5,633 nt of DNA from Clostridia bacterium (GCA_017396865.1 JAFQKO010000110.1:1-5633); one strand, 5' to 3'; shown: positions 1 through 5,302, counted from the stretch's first letter. The notes: generated from the sequence alone by a model not told the origin. Program-made: numbers and translations.

Positions 1-1
1 G

Positions 2-418
2 GATCGGCAGACCGGTAAGAGCTTTATCTTTTGCAATACCCATATGGCGGGCGGCTGGCCCACCGTGCCCAGCAGCAAGCTGATTTTGGAGCGGCTGGAG
101 CAGAATAAGGCCTTCACCGAATACGGCGCCTTTCTGACCGGCGATTTCAATATCCCGCCCAAGCATCAGGGCTACGACGTGCTCAATGAGAGCGGTAAGC
201 TCCGCGATATCAACGACGCGCTGGGCTTCAACGAGGCCTATACCAACAACGGCTATAACGAGCGTCCCGACGACCACCCCTACAACAGCATTAAGGACTT
301 CATCTTCTTTACCCCCGATTATATGAAGCCCCTTCGCTATCAGGTGGTCAACGAAAACTTCTTCGACGGTTGGGTGTCCGACCACAGAGGCTTGTATGCC
401 GAGGTGGAACTATTATAA
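2..418 (+). CDS. Endonuclease/exonuclease/phosphatase family protein, C-terminal part (5' end outside the window)
   Basis: The frame is open from position 2, with no start codon needed before the window edge, so this is the last ~138 residues of a longer protein. Three signature segments of the EEP (DNase I-like) fold appear in order: FCNTHM (about 35-49), the metal- and catalysis-related GDFN in FLTGDFNIPP (about 131-160), and the terminal SDH in VSDHRGLYAEVEL (about 376-415), whose Asp and His belong to the active site. IKDFIFFTPDY takes the place of the usual IDYIF strand. Members hydrolyse phosphodiester or phosphomonoester bonds with a divalent metal; substrates range from DNA to sugar phosphates and lipids. 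The substrate cannot be told from this piece. The ATG at 44 falls inside the conserved core and is not the real start. The gene stops with TAA at 416-418, directly before a strong terminator, so it ends its transcription unit. Confidence 0.85.
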   Translation, partial: DRQTGKSFIFCNTHMAGGWPTVPSSKLILERLEQNKAFTEYGAFLTGDFNIPPKHQGYDVLNESGKLRDINDALGFNEAYTNNGYNERPDDHPYNSIKDFIFFTPDYMKPLRYQVVNENFFDGWVSDHRGLYAEVELL

Positions 419-420
419 AG

Positions 421-460
421 AAAGAGCTGTAAAAAACGAGAGTTTTTTACAGCTCTTTTT
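421..460 (+). terminator. Rho-independent terminator, possibly acting in both directions
   Basis: A perfect 17-bp stem (421-437 with 442-458) closes on a GAGA tetraloop and is followed by a T run on the plus strand (456-460). It lies 2 bases after the EEP stop codon. On the minus strand the same hairpin is followed by CTTTAT, so it could also end transcription from the dehydrogenase gene after the palindrome array. Confidence 0.9.
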
Positions 461-463
461 CAC

Positions 464-590
464 TCCGCCGTAAGGCGGAATATCGCATCGAAGATATATC
501 GTGGTTTGTATATCTTGCCTACGGCAAGGTACGCAAACCATATCGCAAATTCCGGGCGGGAATTTATATCGCTGCGTCCTAAAGGACACA
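464..590. repeat. Multi-hairpin palindrome array with ATATCG linkers
   Basis: This is non-coding sequence made almost wholly of short palindromes. Hairpin 1 pairs 464-469 with 474-479 (TCCGCC/GGCGGA, loop GTAA). The largest hairpin spans 502-540; its arms 502-519 and 523-540 pair with one mismatch and two G-T pairs. Another pairs 547-553 with 559-565 (AAATTCC/GGAATTT). A last one pairs 576-579 with 584-587 (GTCC/GGAC). The units are separated by a recurring linker, ATATCGC or ATATCGT, at 480-486, 496-502, 540-546 and 566-572, always in the same orientation. The array ends within a few bases of the dehydrogenase stop codon. From memory, arrays of unlike hairpins joined by GATAT-type linkers are common between genes in gut Clostridia, but I cannot confirm a family here. 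It could be a mobile palindromic repeat or a structured 3' UTR of the dehydrogenase mRNA. Confidence 0.75.
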
Positions 591-591
591 A

Positions 592-1554
592 TCAAAATTC
601 CTTTTTTAAATCGCGGTGGAAGAGTTGTTGCAGCGCCTCTTTTGCATCGCGGTTTTCATAAAGGATCCCATAGACCGCCTCGCAGATGGGCAGCTCCACT
701 TGGTAGCGCTCGCCCAGCTCGCAGAGCGCCTTCACGGTGTAGTAGCCCTCGGCCAGCTTGGAGTAGGGGGTGCCCGATGCCACGCTCTTGCCGAAGGCGA
801 GGTTTTGGCTGTAGGGCGAAAAGAGGGTGGCCTCATAGTCGCCCAAATGGCAAAGGCCGTAGGCGGAAAGCTCGCTGCCGCCCATCGCCTTGATCAGCCC
901 TGCGATCTCGCGGGTCCCGCGGGACATCAGCGCTCCCTTTATGGAGGCGAGATCCAAGCCCTCTAAAATACCCGCCGCAATGCCAACGACGTTTTTCGCC
1001 GCACCGCCGATCTCGTTGCCGATCAGGTCGGTGCCGTAGTAGAAGCGGATCAGCTCGCCCGAAAAGGCTTGGATCAGCGTATCCTTGGTCTGTTCGTCGG
1101 CACTGTCGATGACCATGCAGTTGGGAACGCCCCGATAGAATTCCTGCACGTGCCCCGGCCCCAGCCATACGCCGATGCGGTTGGTGGGGTCGATCGTCTC
1201 GCCGATCACCTGGGTCAGCCGCCGTCCCGATCCGATCTCGATGCCCTTCATGCAGAGCACGATGGTTTTATTCAAAAGGGGCAGGTCGCGCAGCTGCTCC
1301 GAAAGACTTTGGAGCTGCTGGGCGCTGATGGAGATAATGAGGATGTCCGCTTGGCGGGCTTCGGTCAGGTCGGTGGTCAGGCGGATGGAGTCGGGCAGGG
1401 TGAGCTGCTCGTTGGTGCGGGTCTCCATCAGCGCCTTCATCCGTGCCGAGGAGGCGCGGCCGTAGAGGGTAACGCTGTGGCCGAGGGTGCTTGCGTACCA
1501 GGCAAGGAACGAGCCCCATCTGCCGCAGCCGATAACGTATACGTTTTTTTGCAT
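592..1554 (-). CDS. gpsA: NAD(P)-dependent glycerol-3-phosphate dehydrogenase, divergent GpsA type
   Basis: The enzyme is cytoplasmic and interconverts dihydroxyacetone phosphate and sn-glycerol 3-phosphate, supplying the backbone of phospholipids. The product has 320 residues, slightly shorter than the usual 330-340. The Rossmann glycine motif is GCGRWG at residues 9-14. The conserved catalytic-region lysines are visible in CMKGIE (K103) and GGAAKNVVGIAAGI (K187, N188). The C-terminal helical domain has LSAYGLCHLGDYEATLFS with D239, then LAEGYYTV. Two places depart from the textbook pattern: LGPGHVQEF (131-139) replaces SGPSFA, and PYSQN (247-251) stands where the phosphate-contacting Arg of SRN is expected. 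This suggests a separate clade of the family. ATG at 1554 is supported by AGGAAGGG upstream and a strong promoter. The gene is transcribed alone, divergently from the zinc-ribbon operon, and its TGA stop borders the palindrome array. Family is confident; exact substrate less so. Confidence 0.88.
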   Translation of the reverse strand: MQKNVYVIGCGRWGSFLAWYASTLGHSVTLYGRASSARMKALMETRTNEQLTLPDSIRLTTDLTEARQADILIISISAQQLQSLSEQLRDLPLLNKTIVLCMKGIEIGSGRRLTQVIGETIDPTNRIGVWLGPGHVQEFYRGVPNCMVIDSADEQTKDTLIQAFSGELIRFYYGTDLIGNEIGGAAKNVVGIAAGILEGLDLASIKGALMSRGTREIAGLIKAMGGSELSAYGLCHLGDYEATLFSPYSQNLAFGKSVASGTPYSKLAEGYYTVKALCELGERYQVELPICEAVYGILYENRDAKEALQQLFHRDLKKEF

Positions 1555-1592
1555 TGTATTTACCCTTCCTTTCGGGTGGTGTTTTTAGTATT

Positions 1593-1621
1593 AGTATAGC
1601 ATCTTTGATAAAAAAAATCAA
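1593..1621 (-). promoter_or_regulatory. Promoter of the glycerol-3-phosphate dehydrogenase gene
   Basis: Read on the minus strand, -35 is TTGATT (1616-1621) and -10 is TATACT (1593-1598), separated by 17 bp, with an extended -10 TGC just upstream. The start codon is at 1554, giving a short leader of about 30 bases with the RBS AGGAAGGG. An inverted repeat TTGAT/ATCAA (1605-1609 and 1617-1621) around an A tract overlaps the -35 and spacer and could be an operator or simply A/T-rich promoter DNA. Confidence 0.8.
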
Positions 1622-1635
1622 CCGCAGGCTTTCCG

Positions 1636-1664
1636 TTGACAAATCTCTTCGTGATTGCTATACT
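1636..1664 (+). promoter_or_regulatory. Promoter of the zinc-ribbon membrane protein operon
   Basis: TTGACA (1636-1641) and TATACT (1659-1664) are separated by 17 bp, again with an extended -10 TGC (1656-1658). Only 14 bp separate its -35 from the -35 of the divergent dehydrogenase promoter, so the two RNA polymerases bind back to back. The RBS AAGGAGA (1684-1690) lies 8 bases before the ATG at 1699. Confidence 0.85.
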
Positions 1665-1698
1665 TTAGTTATCAAAAGAGAAAAAGGAGATCATTGCT

Positions 1699-2586
1699 AT
1701 GTTTTGCCCGAAATGCGGAACTCAATTGGATGATAACTGTTTATTCTGCGGCGTTTGCGGCCAATCCCTTCAGCCTGCGGCGCAGCCCGATGCGGTAGCC
1801 GCTGCGCCCGCGCCCGCTGCTCCTGCGGCCACCTATGAGCCGCTGCCGACCAAGCCGATCAGCAAGAATCAATTCTTTTTTAAGGAGGCCTCCGGCGGGA
1901 TCAAGGCGGTGGCATGGATTGCGCTGATTTTGGCGCTGCTCTGCGCCGTGGCGGTGCCGATCACACACTTTGTTTTGCTGAAAACCTCCGTTGAGGATTT
2001 CAGCGTGATGGCGCTGTTGCCCGAGGATGCGATGGATCAGCTCGATGAGATCAAGGCGCGCAGCAATCTGGCGGTGGAGCAATATGAGGATCGGCGGGCG
2101 CAGGCGGAGCATTCACTTGCGGTGGCCGAGGCCGAGGATCCCCAAAGGGTTGAGCAGTATCGCGAGGAGCTGGAAGAGATTATGGAATGGGCCGATGATT
2201 CGCTGGAGGATCTGGAGGCGATCGGTCAAGCTATCTCGATCGAGAATTTCGGTCGGCTGCTGGATGCCTATGAGGAGGGTCGGGAGCTGGGCTTCACCTA
2301 TGAAGACCAAGGCAAGCTGGATGAGATCAAGGATGGCTATGAGCTGGTCATTTTTGTTCTGTTGGCGTTTGTTATCTTGGTTGCCCTGCTGGCGGCGCTC
2401 GGCGGCATCTTCCGCCTGCGGGTGCTGATCGTTTTCAGCATGATCCTTTCCTGCCTGTATTTCCTGCCTTTCTTTGCGATGGTTTCTCTGCTGCTCTTGG
2501 CGGCGCATATCGCAATCATCGTTTTGATCGGCATCGCCAAATCTGCCTATAAGGCGCATTGCAACCGCACAAGCTACGGTTATTAA
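1699..2586 (+). CDS. Zinc-ribbon membrane protein with acidic helical middle domain (paralog 1)
   Basis: The 295-residue product has no assigned function. Residues 3-20 form a zinc ribbon, CPKC and CGVC with ten residues between, of the short N-terminal type seen in many Firmicutes membrane proteins. An Ala/Pro-rich linker follows (about 24-52), then FFFKEASGG and a first membrane helix (about 68-94). Residues 95-214 are strongly acidic, Glu/Gln-rich and predicted helical (DQLDEIKARSN, QYREELEEIMEW), probably a coiled coil. Then come about three hydrophobic segments (215-237, 239-257, 260-281) and the tail KSAYKAHCN. If the ribbon is cytoplasmic, the acidic helical part lies outside the cell and the C-terminus returns inside, close to the ribbon. 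The start is supported by an RBS and a consensus promoter. A paralog lies 23 bases downstream, so the pair is co-transcribed. A sensor, scaffold or envelope role is possible but is speculation. Confidence 0.85.
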   Translation: MFCPKCGTQLDDNCLFCGVCGQSLQPAAQPDAVAAAPAPAAPAATYEPLPTKPISKNQFFFKEASGGIKAVAWIALILALLCAVAVPITHFVLLKTSVEDFSVMALLPEDAMDQLDEIKARSNLAVEQYEDRRAQAEHSLAVAEAEDPQRVEQYREELEEIMEWADDSLEDLEAIGQAISIENFGRLLDAYEEGRELGFTYEDQGKLDEIKDGYELVIFVLLAFVILVALLAALGGIFRLRVLIVFSMILSCLYFLPFFAMVSLLLLAAHIAIIVLIGIAKSAYKAHCNRTSYGY

Positions 2587-2609
2587 TCGGCCAACGTGAG
2601 GAAGAGAGT

Positions 2610-3509
2610 ATGAATTGTTCAAATTGCGGAGTTCAGCTGCCCGATGGCAGCGTCTTTTGCTCGGTCTGCGGCCAAAAGCAGGCGCCGCCCGTTTCCTTTG
2701 CGGCTCCGCCCGTGGGTACCGCAACCCTGCCGCCCTCCGAGGTGGTCATTCGTAAGCCGTGCGGCAGAATGAAATATCTGTTCACCGAAGCCTCCGGTAA
2801 AACCAGGGGCATGGCGATTGTTTGCTGGGTAACGGCGCTCCTTTGCGCCGTGCTGCTCCTGCTGATGCACTTTTATACGCTGCAAAGCCCCGTGGAGGAA
2901 TATCCCCTTGTATCGGTGGGTGCCGATATGCTCGGCGCCGAAATTGATATCAGAGAAATAAGGGGCTATATCGATGAAGGGGTGGAGCAGGGCGAGCGGC
3001 TTTATGATGAGTATGGCGAATTGCTGCCCCCCGACCTGCAGGAAAAGGCCGAGGAGGCGCTCGATATTCTGGAGGATTGCGCCGATGAGCTTTCCCCCGC
3101 AAACCTTTCCCGCCTGATGGAGATGCTGCGGTTTGTAACCGATGAGCTGAAGGACTATGAAGGCTTCAGGGAGCTGGAGGGCTATGATGAGATCATGGAC
3201 AGAATCGAAGAGGTTGAGCGGGCGCAAGAGGAGTTTGGCGAATTTGTGCTGCTGGTCTTTGACCTGCTGTATTGGGGCCTCTGGGTGCTGGCGCTGCTGG
3301 CCGCAGGGCTTGGCTTGTTCGGCGGCATCTTCTTCCTGCGTACGTTGGCGGTGTTCGCGCTGATCTTCTCCTGCCTGTATACGGTGCTGTTCAGCGAGCT
3401 GCTGCTGATCGCAGTCTATGGAGTGCTGTTTATTTTGATGATTGTGCTGCAATGCCTGGTTCGGGCTGATTATAAGCACTATTGCGAAGGCTTTTACCTG
3501 CGCGTGTAA
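2610..3509 (+). CDS. Zinc-ribbon membrane protein with acidic helical middle domain (paralog 2)
   Basis: The 299-residue product repeats the plan of its upstream neighbour. It has a zinc ribbon with C3, C6, C17 and C20 (CSNC, CSVC) and a Pro-rich linker. KYLFTEASGKTRG leads into membrane helix 1 (about 67-90). An acidic helical segment follows (95-210; RIEEVERAQEEFGE), then a hydrophobic bundle (211-285) and the tail RADYKHYC. Motifs shared with paralog 1 are EASG before helix 1, LLCAV within it, GGIF plus LR between helices 2 and 3, SCLY in helix 3, and a terminal YK-x-H-like plus Cys. The middle domains are poorly conserved, so the duplication is old. I choose ATG 2610 because GTGAGGA (2596-2602) precedes it at 7 bases and it puts the ribbon at the N-terminus as in paralog 1. 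An in-frame ATG at 2559 would overlap paralog 1 and add 17 unmatched residues. Transcription ends at the hairpin at 3517. Function unknown. Confidence 0.85.
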   Translation: MNCSNCGVQLPDGSVFCSVCGQKQAPPVSFAAPPVGTATLPPSEVVIRKPCGRMKYLFTEASGKTRGMAIVCWVTALLCAVLLLLMHFYTLQSPVEEYPLVSVGADMLGAEIDIREIRGYIDEGVEQGERLYDEYGELLPPDLQEKAEEALDILEDCADELSPANLSRLMEMLRFVTDELKDYEGFRELEGYDEIMDRIEEVERAQEEFGEFVLLVFDLLYWGLWVLALLAAGLGLFGGIFFLRTLAVFALIFSCLYTVLFSELLLIAVYGVLFILMIVLQCLVRADYKHYCEGFYLRV

Positions 3510-3516
3510 AATGAAT

Positions 3517-3548
3517 AAAGCCAAGGTCGATTTGACCTTGGCTTTTTT
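3517..3548 (+). terminator. Rho-independent terminator of the zinc-ribbon operon
   Basis: A perfect 12-bp stem (3517-3528 with 3534-3545, AAAGCCAAGGTC/GACCTTGGCTTT) with a GATTT loop runs into six T (3543-3548). It starts 7 bases after the stop codon of paralog 2. Confidence 0.92.
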
Positions 3549-3644
3549 GCCTAATTTGACGTATTCCTCAAACTTTGGTACCAGTACGATGTTACCGAAA
3601 TTCTCATCCACCACAAACACCCGGTCCTGATCGTAGACAATCAT
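3549..3644 (-). pseudogene. 5' fragment of a small unidentified gene, 3' end apparently lost
   Basis: From ATG at 3644 the minus strand encodes 32 plausible residues, beginning MIVYDQDRVFVVDENFGN and ending in FEEYVKLG. The stretch alternates hydrophobic and charged residues like a beta-rich small protein. An AGGGGG RBS (3655-3660) and a good promoter (3723-3752) precede it. In the same frame the reading then runs straight through the terminator hairpin of the neighbouring operon and continues antisense to paralog 2 with no stop until 2619, where it reads as low-complexity shadow sequence. The simplest view is that the gene lost its end at a rearrangement near 3549. It might instead be a longer protein that tolerates the overlap. 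I do not recognise the family. Confidence 0.4.
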
Positions 3645-3661
3645 CTGTGTTTTACCCCCTT

Positions 3662-3700
3662 CTATTTCGTTTGATTCCAAAGAGTGCCTCGCACAATCAT
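3662..3700 (-). CDS. Candidate 12-codon leader peptide
   Basis: Just downstream of the minus-strand promoter an ATG (3698-3700) with AGGTGG five bases ahead (3706-3711) opens the frame MIVRGTLWNQTK, ending in TAG (3662-3664). The stop touches the Shine-Dalgarno region of the next start at 3644, a spacing that would allow translational coupling. It shares its first eight bases (ATGATTGT) with the following ORF, so it might be a decayed duplicate start. It could also be chance; no attenuator structure is evident. Confidence 0.25.
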   Translation of the reverse strand: MIVRGTLWNQTK

Positions 3701-3722
3701 ATACACCACCTACTTTAAGGGA

Positions 3723-3752
3723 ATTATATCATATTTTCTGCTGTTTAGGCAA
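3723..3752 (-). promoter_or_regulatory. Minus-strand promoter for the leader and truncated small gene
   Basis: On the minus strand -10 is TATAAT (3723-3728) and -35 is TTGCCT (3747-3752), 18 bp apart. The -35 forms the left flank of dyad site 1, so a protein bound there would block it. Confidence 0.65.
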
Positions 3753-3779
3753 AAATACGATCAGATCGTATAATTGCCT
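3747..3779. promoter_or_regulatory. Dyad operator-like site 1 between divergent promoters
   Basis: This is a 33-bp interrupted palindrome centred on A3763: core ATACGATC/GATCGTAT (perfect 8-bp arms, 3755-3762 and 3764-3771), two unmatched A/A positions on each side, then flanks AGGCAA/TTGCCT (3747-3752 and 3774-3779). The left flank is the -35 of the minus-strand promoter; the right flank reaches the first base of the plus-strand -35. Both promoters would be covered by one bound dimer or tetramer. Confidence 0.7.
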
Positions 3780-3807
3780 TGACAGAGTCCTTGTTTTATG
3801 CTAAAAT
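3779..3807 (+). promoter_or_regulatory. Promoter of the AAA/DUF4143 ATPase gene
   Basis: TTGACA (3779-3784) and TAAAAT (3802-3807) are 17 bp apart with an extended -10 TGC (3799-3801). Dyad site 1 abuts its -35 and dyad site 2 overlaps its -10. The RBS AAGGAGG (3831-3837) lies 7 bases before the ATG at 3845. Confidence 0.85.
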
Positions 3808-3828
3808 ACGATTGCATCGAATATTAGC
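3800..3828. promoter_or_regulatory. Dyad operator-like site 2 over the ATPase -10 and start of transcription
   Basis: This 29-bp imperfect palindrome is centred on G3814, with 11 of 14 symmetric pairs matching (flanks GCTAA/TTAGC, inner CGAT/ATCG). Its core ATACGATTGCATCGAAT (3806-3822) matches the core of site 1 at 13 of 17 positions, and the flanks match GGCAA/TTGCC of site 1 in pattern. The centres are 51 bp apart, close to five helical turns. It covers the last bases of the -10 and the expected transcription start. Confidence 0.65.
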
Positions 3829-3844
3829 CTAAGGAGGTCCTATC

Positions 3845-5068
3845 ATGGCCTATATCAAAAGAGATATCGAGGATAAGATTATTTCTCTTTCTAAAGAGTA
3901 TTCTTGCATTTTAATCACCGGTCCGCGTCAGGTCGGCAAAACCACCGTTTTGCGTCAGCTCATGGATGACAATCGTGAGTACGTGACGTTAGACGATATG
4001 GATGAGCGTAGCCTTGCCAAGCGCGATCCTGCTATGTTCCTGCAAATACACTCCACACCGATCATGATTGATGAGGTGCAATACGCTCCTGAGCTGTTCT
4101 CCTATATCAAGATGGAGATCGATAAAGGTGCCGAGTCCGGTACCTATTGGCTCACCGGATCACAAGCGTTCAAGCTTATGGAGCTGGCACAAGAATCTCT
4201 GGCCGGTCGTGTTGCAATTTTGCATATGTCCAGTTTGTCCCAGCACGAGATTTACGGGTCGGGTAATTGCACGCCGTTTACCTTAGAGTTGAGTGTGCTG
4301 AAGGAACGAGAGAAAACCAATGCACCCGCCGATATCGCTGAAATTTATGATCGTATCTGGAAGGGCTCTATGCCCGGCCTTGCCAGCGGCAAGTTCTCCG
4401 ATCGAGATGTGTTTTATTCCAGCTATCTGCAAACCTATATTGATCGCGATGTGAAAGAGCAGGTTCAGCTTGCCGACCCACTTCTGTTCCGTGATTTTGT
4501 TCGCGCTGCCGCTTGTCGTGCCGGACAAATGCTGAATGTGCACGATATTGCACAGGATGTTGGCGTCTCCGATGACACTGCTAAGCGTTGGTTGCAGGTT
4601 CTTGAGAAATCTGATGTTATTTTCTTCCTGCGTCCTTATTCCAACAATCTGTTAAAACGGACCGTGAAAACTCCGAAAATGTATTTCTTTGACACCGGCT
4701 TGGTTGCTTACCTTACCCGGTATTCTTCCCCTGAGATTTTAGCCAATGGCGCAATCAATGGTGCTATTTTAGAAAACTTTGTTGTTTCTGAGCTGCTCAA
4801 ATCCTACCACAACAACGCCAAGGAATGTTTGCTGTGGTACTATCGCGACAGTAACTCCAACGAAATTGATATGGTCATCGAAAGTGATGGGATGCTCCAT
4901 CCGTTAGAGATTAAACGTTCCGTCAATCCCGGCAGCGAGCTGATCAGTGCCTTCAACCTGTTGGATAAAGCTTCTGTTCCTCGTGGCAATGGCGCCATCC
5001 TCTGCATGCGCCCCAAGCTGTCAGCAATCAACTCCGAAAATTATATTGTTCCGATCTGGATGATCTAA
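3845..5068 (+). CDS. AAA_14/DUF4143 family ATP-binding protein
   Basis: The 407-residue product has the full plan of this widespread bacterial ATPase family. The N-terminal AAA domain has Walker A GPRQVGKTT (26-34), Walker B IMIDEVQ (73-79), WLTGSQ (102-107, sensor-1-like) and SLAGR (118-122). YLQTYIDRDV (194-203) is the usual link to the middle part. Residues 229-262 resemble a winged helix-turn-helix (NVHDIAQDVGVSDDTAKRWL). The C-terminal DUF4143 region has YFFDTGLVAYL (280-290), E310 in ILENFVVSEL, then NEIDMVIE (339-346) and LEIKRS (354-359); the E, D and E-x-K spacing is that of a PD-(D/E)XK-like fold. Key residues all look intact, so the gene is probably functional. The cellular role of the family is not well established; a link to DNA or to stress and defence is inference. 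It is monocistronic, with its own promoter, two dyad sites and a terminator. Its codon use is more AT-rich than the zinc-ribbon genes. Confidence 0.9.
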   Translation: MAYIKRDIEDKIISLSKEYSCILITGPRQVGKTTVLRQLMDDNREYVTLDDMDERSLAKRDPAMFLQIHSTPIMIDEVQYAPELFSYIKMEIDKGAESGTYWLTGSQAFKLMELAQESLAGRVAILHMSSLSQHEIYGSGNCTPFTLELSVLKEREKTNAPADIAEIYDRIWKGSMPGLASGKFSDRDVFYSSYLQTYIDRDVKEQVQLADPLLFRDFVRAAACRAGQMLNVHDIAQDVGVSDDTAKRWLQVLEKSDVIFFLRPYSNNLLKRTVKTPKMYFFDTGLVAYLTRYSSPEILANGAINGAILENFVVSELLKSYHNNAKECLLWYYRDSNSNEIDMVIESDGMLHPLEIKRSVNPGSELISAFNLLDKASVPRGNGAILCMRPKLSAINSENYIVPIWMI

Positions 5069-5078
5069 CTGCACAAGG

Positions 5079-5110
5079 GTGCCGGGCAATGTGTTTGCTC
5101 GGCACTTTTT
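5079..5110 (+). terminator. Rho-independent terminator of the ATPase gene
   Basis: An 11-bp stem (5079-5089 with 5095-5105, GTGCCG/CGGCAC at its base, one G-T pair) with a TGTGT loop is followed by five T (5106-5110), ten bases after the ATPase stop codon. Confidence 0.9.
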
Positions 5111-5119
5111 GTAGACGAA

Positions 5120-5142
5120 AACCACGCGATAGTCGCGTGGTT
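5120..5142. repeat. Perfect palindrome, probable end hairpin of an IS200/IS605 relic
   Basis: Arms AACCACGCGA (5120-5129) and TCGCGTGGTT (5133-5142) pair perfectly around TAG. There is no clear T tail on the plus strand, so it is not a simple second terminator. It stands 16 bases before a TnpA fragment. IS200/IS605 elements carry subterminal hairpins rather than inverted terminal repeats, which fits. Confidence 0.5.
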
Positions 5143-5158
5143 CAAAAAAGGTTTACCG

Positions 5159-5254
5159 ATGAGTATCCCTCCCAAAATGAGCGTTTCGGGTTTCATGGGG
5201 TATCTCAAAGGAAAAAGTGCACTGCTCATATTTCAAAAGTGGGGGGATATTTAT
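5159..5254 (+). pseudogene. IS200/IS605-type TnpA transposase fragment
   Basis: The frame encodes SIPPKMSVSGFMGYLKGKSA followed by LLIF, the well-known central segment of IS200-like Y1 transposases, which normally follows the HUH motif in a DHIHMLV context. After WGDI (about 5254) the expected continuation (LKYKYGNR and the C-terminal helix with the catalytic tyrosine) is replaced by unrelated sequence. Upstream, the residues carrying the HUH histidines are absent; only a few codons separate the fragment from the palindrome at 5120-5142. The element therefore lacks both catalytic parts and is dead. The ATG at 5159 is merely an internal Met. The frame stays open to 5377, but past 5254 it overlaps the real minus-strand small gene. 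Confidence 0.8.
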
Positions 5255-5302
5255 TGCCTAAGAGTAACCAAACGGAGCAGAATTGAGGCAAAAGTACACC
5301 TA

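Noticed and set aside
464..590. CRISPR array
   Set aside because: The constant element is only 6-7 bases and the intervening parts are self-complementary palindromes, not spacers.
413..595. 60-codon minus-strand ORF
   Set aside because: Made of the palindrome array and terminator translated; residues simply reflect hairpin arms.
501..966. Plus-strand ORFs over the palindrome array and the dehydrogenase 3' part
   Set aside because: They start in repeat DNA and continue antisense to the dehydrogenase; no domain is seen.
1069..1599. 176-codon plus-strand ORF
   Set aside because: Antisense shadow of the dehydrogenase gene, whose motifs are unmistakable on the minus strand.
2559..2609. Upstream ATG for paralog 2
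   Set aside because: It overlaps the end of paralog 1, lacks a matching counterpart in the paralog, and the ATG at 2610 has a good RBS.
2113..2724. 203-codon minus-strand ORF
   Set aside because: Antisense to both zinc-ribbon genes, composition RQ-rich, no RBS or recognisable motif.
2619..3680. 353-codon minus-strand ORF covering paralog 2
   Set aside because: Apart from its first ~32 codons it is antisense to a well-supported zinc-ribbon gene and reads as Gln/His-rich low-complexity sequence typical of shadow frames.
5089..5286. 65-codon plus-strand ORF
   Set aside because: It starts in the terminator and is out of frame with the TnpA fragment it overlaps.
5254..5290. TTGCCT/AGGCAA inverted repeat as terminator for the small minus-strand genes
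   Set aside because: Arms of only 6 bp with a loop of about 25 bases and no T run; too weak to call, although the motif echoes the flank of dyad site 1.
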